Part shown: positions 12,900 to 14,092 of the stretch, piece after piece | Layout: every line of letters starts with the position of its first letter | How positions within the stretch are numbered: the stretch's first letter is position 1 | Origin: CAYUVA01 sp964448115 [NCBI: uncultured bacterium] | GTDB taxonomy: Bacteria > CAYUVA01 | DNA: 14,092 bases | NCBI GenBank assembly: GCA_964448115.1 | Contig: CAYUVA010000009.1 | Coordinates: 9,608-23,699, forward strand | Reading direction: 5' to 3' | Translations under genes and position numbers: made by a program | The notes under the pieces: model-generated | What the model was told of the DNA's origin: nothing | The model's database searches: none | Seen by the model: the letters and a program-made list of their open reading frames with translations, nothing else

Positions 12900-14092
12900 T
12901 TATCTTAGCGATGGATATCCGGCTGCCTCAAGAGTGAAATCGAGAACCGTCTCCTCTTCAGCCACCAGCTCTATCTGCACGAACTCAGGCATATAGCCTT
13001 GCTTCCATGCAACTGCGGTGTATTGGCCAGCGGGTACATTCTCCAAAAGGTAAACGCCATCTTCATTGGTCCTGGTATATCTGATGCCGTGAAATCCACC
13101 CATGCCGCCCCTTAATTCCTGTCCAGGGGTGAATCCAGGTGGCAAAAGCGCGACCCAAGCCTCGGCAAGAGACTCGCCGCTGTCTGCATCAGTAACCGTA
13201 CCGCTCAATGTTGCCAATCCCGGTGCTTGGAGCGGAGATAGGGCAAAGTCCATCACGGTCAGCTCACCTTCTATGATCTCGACCTCAGCGTGTGCAGGCT
13301 GGTAACCGGCTGCTATGACTGCCATAGGCCAGGTGCCTTGAGGTACATTCTCAAAGGAGTAATAGCCATTCTCATCGGTACGAGTTACGAAGCGACCATG
13401 CGGTCTCCTGCCACCCCAGCCTTCGGGAAGCCCGCGGAAGCTGTGCGGATTGCGCACATGGGGTCCAGCCATAACCGCTACAAAGGCACCGCCGATCGGC
13501 TCGCCGGTATCAGCATCGGTTACGAAGCCTTCCAGCGCTCCAAAGGGGATCTCGCCGCGCCTGGTCAAGCCGATGTCATACTCGATCTCCTCCTCGCCGA
13601 TGATCTCGAAGCTGTCGGTGTAAAGCTCATACCTTGATGCCATGGCGATAAGTGTGTACTCGCCCTCCGGGATGTTGGTTATCTCGTAGTATCCCTGCTC
13701 ATCGCTTACGGCATGGAGACCACAAGGCGGACGATGGGGAGGCTCTTCACCTTCACCCCTGCCGAACACCTGTCTCGGCGGGAATTCCACATTGCCAGGT
13801 ATAAGCACTATATGAGCGCCGGCAATCGGTTCCTCGGTCTCGACATCATAGACAATGCCGTACAGCGTGGCGTCGCCCTCTGGCGGCGGAGGCGGTACAT
13901 TGGATTCGAGAGCGAAATCGACTGTAACCGTGCTTTCAGCTATAACCTCGACCGTTGCCTCAGCCGGGAGATAACCATGCTTATGGGCACGAACTATGCG
14001 CTCACCAGCCGGCACCTCTTCAAGCAGGTAGTATCCCTGCTCATTGGTAACCGCAAAGCAACCGTTCCATTGGCCAACATTGACCATCGCCC
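12900..14092 (-). CDS. Secreted protein of repeated carboxypeptidase-regulatory-like domains, 5' truncated
   Basis: The frame is open to the window edge and starts within a domain, so the N-terminus is missing; the ATG at 14087 is internal. Four repeats of a CarboxypepD_reg/CnaB-like beta-sandwich are visible, each with G-x-V-x-D-x-x-(S/T)-G-E-P at its start, an (S/T)(D/N)E(Q/N/D)GxYxxENVPxGxY core and a final DFxLE strand. The cores begin about 14057 (partial first repeat), 13710, 13385 and 13070, descending along the minus strand. Between the second and third strands each full repeat carries a long loop rich in Gly, Pro, Arg and His (for example FGRGEGEEPPHRPP and GWGGRRPHGR). A PPPPP spacer follows the first repeat. 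These folds are stable scaffolds or binding modules in secreted proteins. There is no C-terminal anchor (ends AAGYPSLR). Extracellular location is inferred. The whole protein could be much longer. Confidence 0.85.
   Translation of the reverse strand, partial: AMVNVGQWNGCFAVTNEQGYYLLEEVPAGERIVRAHKHGYLPAEATVEVIAESTVTVDFALESNVPPPPPEGDATLYGIVYDVETEEPIAGAHIVLIPGNVEFPPRQVFGRGEGEEPPHRPPCGLHAVSDEQGYYEITNIPEGEYTLIAMASRYELYTDSFEIIGEEEIEYDIGLTRRGEIPFGALEGFVTDADTGEPIGGAFVAVMAGPHVRNPHSFRGLPEGWGGRRPHGRFVTRTDENGYYSFENVPQGTWPMAVIAAGYQPAHAEVEIIEGELTVMDFALSPLQAPGLATLSGTVTDADSGESLAEAWVALLPPGFTPGQELRGGMGGFHGIRYTRTNEDGVYLLENVPAGQYTAVAWKQGYMPEFVQIELVAEEETVLDFTLEAAGYPSLR

Overview
The window looks like a piece of chromosome from an uncultured Gram-negative bacterium, probably a candidate-phylum metagenome assembly. 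The evidence is an outer-membrane beta-barrel protein with a signal peptide, secreted proteins with long Thr-Pro linkers, an IPTL-CTERM-like C-terminal tail, a TPR protein with a cytoplasmic PATAN/DUF4388 domain, and an intergenic repeat of the kind often misannotated as 'CHSER...' proteins in such assemblies. I cannot assign a phylum from sequence alone. There are no phage genes, insertion-sequence transposases, CRISPR arrays, tRNAs or rRNAs that I can see.

Layout. Bases 1-1899 (+) are the C-terminal part of a large secreted multidomain protein (FN3, PPC-like and Ig-like modules joined by Thr-Pro linkers). It is followed by an AT-richer gene for a polytopic GT-C-like glycosyltransferase (1947-3650, +). 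That gene overlaps tail-to-tail with a PfpI/DJ-1 family gene (3614-4114, -). A 400-base gap holds the PfpI promoter, a dispersed repeat-like element and a good sigma-70-type promoter for a class II aldolase (4516-5127, +). Next is an eight-repeat secreted propeller-like protein with its own promoter and a C-terminal sorting-type tail (5208-6806, +). A TPP riboswitch (about 6980-7058) then controls a lone thiM (7142-7951, +). Converging on it is a second polytopic membrane protein with THPPG and ETGRIW motifs (7985-9517, -). A divergent intergenic region leads to an outer-membrane beta-barrel gene (9861-10469, +). A bidirectional terminator separates that gene from the convergent TPR-transmembrane-PATAN gene (10554-12707, -). 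A strong perfect hairpin then ends a secreted protein made of repeated carboxypeptidase-regulatory-like domains (12900-14092, -, truncated at the window edge).

How they work together. Five of the ten genes encode secreted or envelope proteins (three large adhesin- or scaffold-like proteins, one porin-like barrel, one trans-membrane TPR scaffold), and two more are probable envelope glycosyltransferases. The three soluble proteins (PfpI, class II aldolase, ThiM) are unrelated housekeeping or salvage functions with their own promoters. The gene order does not suggest one operon or one pathway: most genes are single transcription units with alternating strands. I do not see a convincing undescribed defence or mobile system. 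The most interesting points are the apparent mutually exclusive pairing downstream of the TPP aptamer, the topology of the TPR-PATAN protein, the propeller with a sorting-like tail, and the His/Arg/Gly-rich loops in the carboxypeptidase-like repeats.
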